From: Altibacter sp. HG106
GTDB taxonomy: Bacteria > Bacteroidota > Bacteroidia > Flavobacteriales > Flavobacteriaceae
NCBI RefSeq assembly: GCF_028561755.1
Contig: NZ_JAQQTD010000001.1
Span: 124,001-188,000 of the forward strand
Direction of reading: 5' to 3'
Length of the DNA: 64,000 nt
Each line of letters begins with the position of its first letter. The first letter of the stretch is position 1. The translations under genes and the position numbers were made by a program. This document shows positions 63,974-64,000 of this stretch, in pieces. A model generated the notes under the pieces. That model did not search any database. It saw only the letters and a program-made list of their open reading frames with translations, and had not been told where the DNA came from.

Positions 63974-64000
63974 CCTATCAAAATTATGTACCTTTACAAC

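Overview
This window reads as chromosomal core-genome DNA of a marine-type Flavobacteriaceae bacterium (Bacteroidota). The evidence is the gene content: the type IX secretion regulator PorX, a LpxC-FabZ fusion, BatA-type VWA proteins, DUF5916, DUF6146 and DUF6787 proteins, and a TonB-dependent receptor with a CarboxypepD-regulatory domain. Many genes are also preceded by the Bacteroidota -7 promoter element TAnnTTTG. Base composition is moderate and fairly even, and genes are tightly packed. No gap between genes exceeds about 300 bases. I found no rRNA, tRNA, CRISPR array, insertion sequence or prophage by eye.

Layout. 1-1430 (minus): start of a histidine operon, hisG then hisD (cut by the window edge), behind a leader peptide with His codons and a terminator hairpin, which is a classical attenuator. 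1557-4855 (plus): OmpA-like protein, membrane-anchored helix-hairpin-helix protein and a sodium:solute symporter. 4907-8522 (minus): fabG, a VWA membrane protein and a prohibitin-like protein. 8599-16062 (minus): sucD, an NTF2-like protein and the lipid A block (LpxD-like paralogue, efp, lpxA, lpxC-fabZ, lpxD), preceded by an HD-domain hydrolase. 16162-20672 (plus): porX, tsaE, a tiny lipoprotein overlapping a membrane protein gene, alanine dehydrogenase and a DUF4258 protein. 20669-23782 (minus): an AT-rich TPR/AraC membrane regulator and proline dehydrogenase. 23851-25343 (plus): aroB and an acidic-tail protein. 25393-28275 (minus): PfpI/DJ-1, DinB, Lrp/AsnC and an M14 carboxypeptidase, divergent from an XRE-type regulator.

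28556-32098 (plus): XRE regulator, small lipoprotein, TerC and carboxylesterase. 32105-37098 (minus): parE-parC-mscL. 37305-43716: PAP2 phosphatase, two glycosyltransferases, ychF, a charged secreted protein and tandem alpha/beta hydrolases. 43933-48874: secreted protein, ferredoxin, acyl-CoA reductase, serC-serA and a DUF937 protein. 48982-53032 (plus): a five-gene envelope operon with a His-rich small membrane protein, a TonB-dependent receptor and a surface-type lipoprotein, probably for metal uptake. 53096-54587 (minus): folE and msrA. 54736-63973 (plus): DUF5916 protein, lolD, a TIGR02757 protein, two paralogous lipoproteins, a BatA-type protein, a dihydroorotase-like pseudoenzyme and two DUF4870-like membrane proteins.

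How the genes work together. The strongest functional units are the lipid A operon (LpxD, LpxC, LpxA with FabZ fused to LpxC and FabG nearby), the topoisomerase IV pair, the serine pathway pair, and the putative metal-uptake operon. The most interesting observations are the near-leaderless His attenuator, fused terminator/promoter junctions, the 59-base overlap of a 46-residue lipoprotein with a membrane protein gene, and the loss of all metal-binding histidines in the dihydroorotase-like protein.
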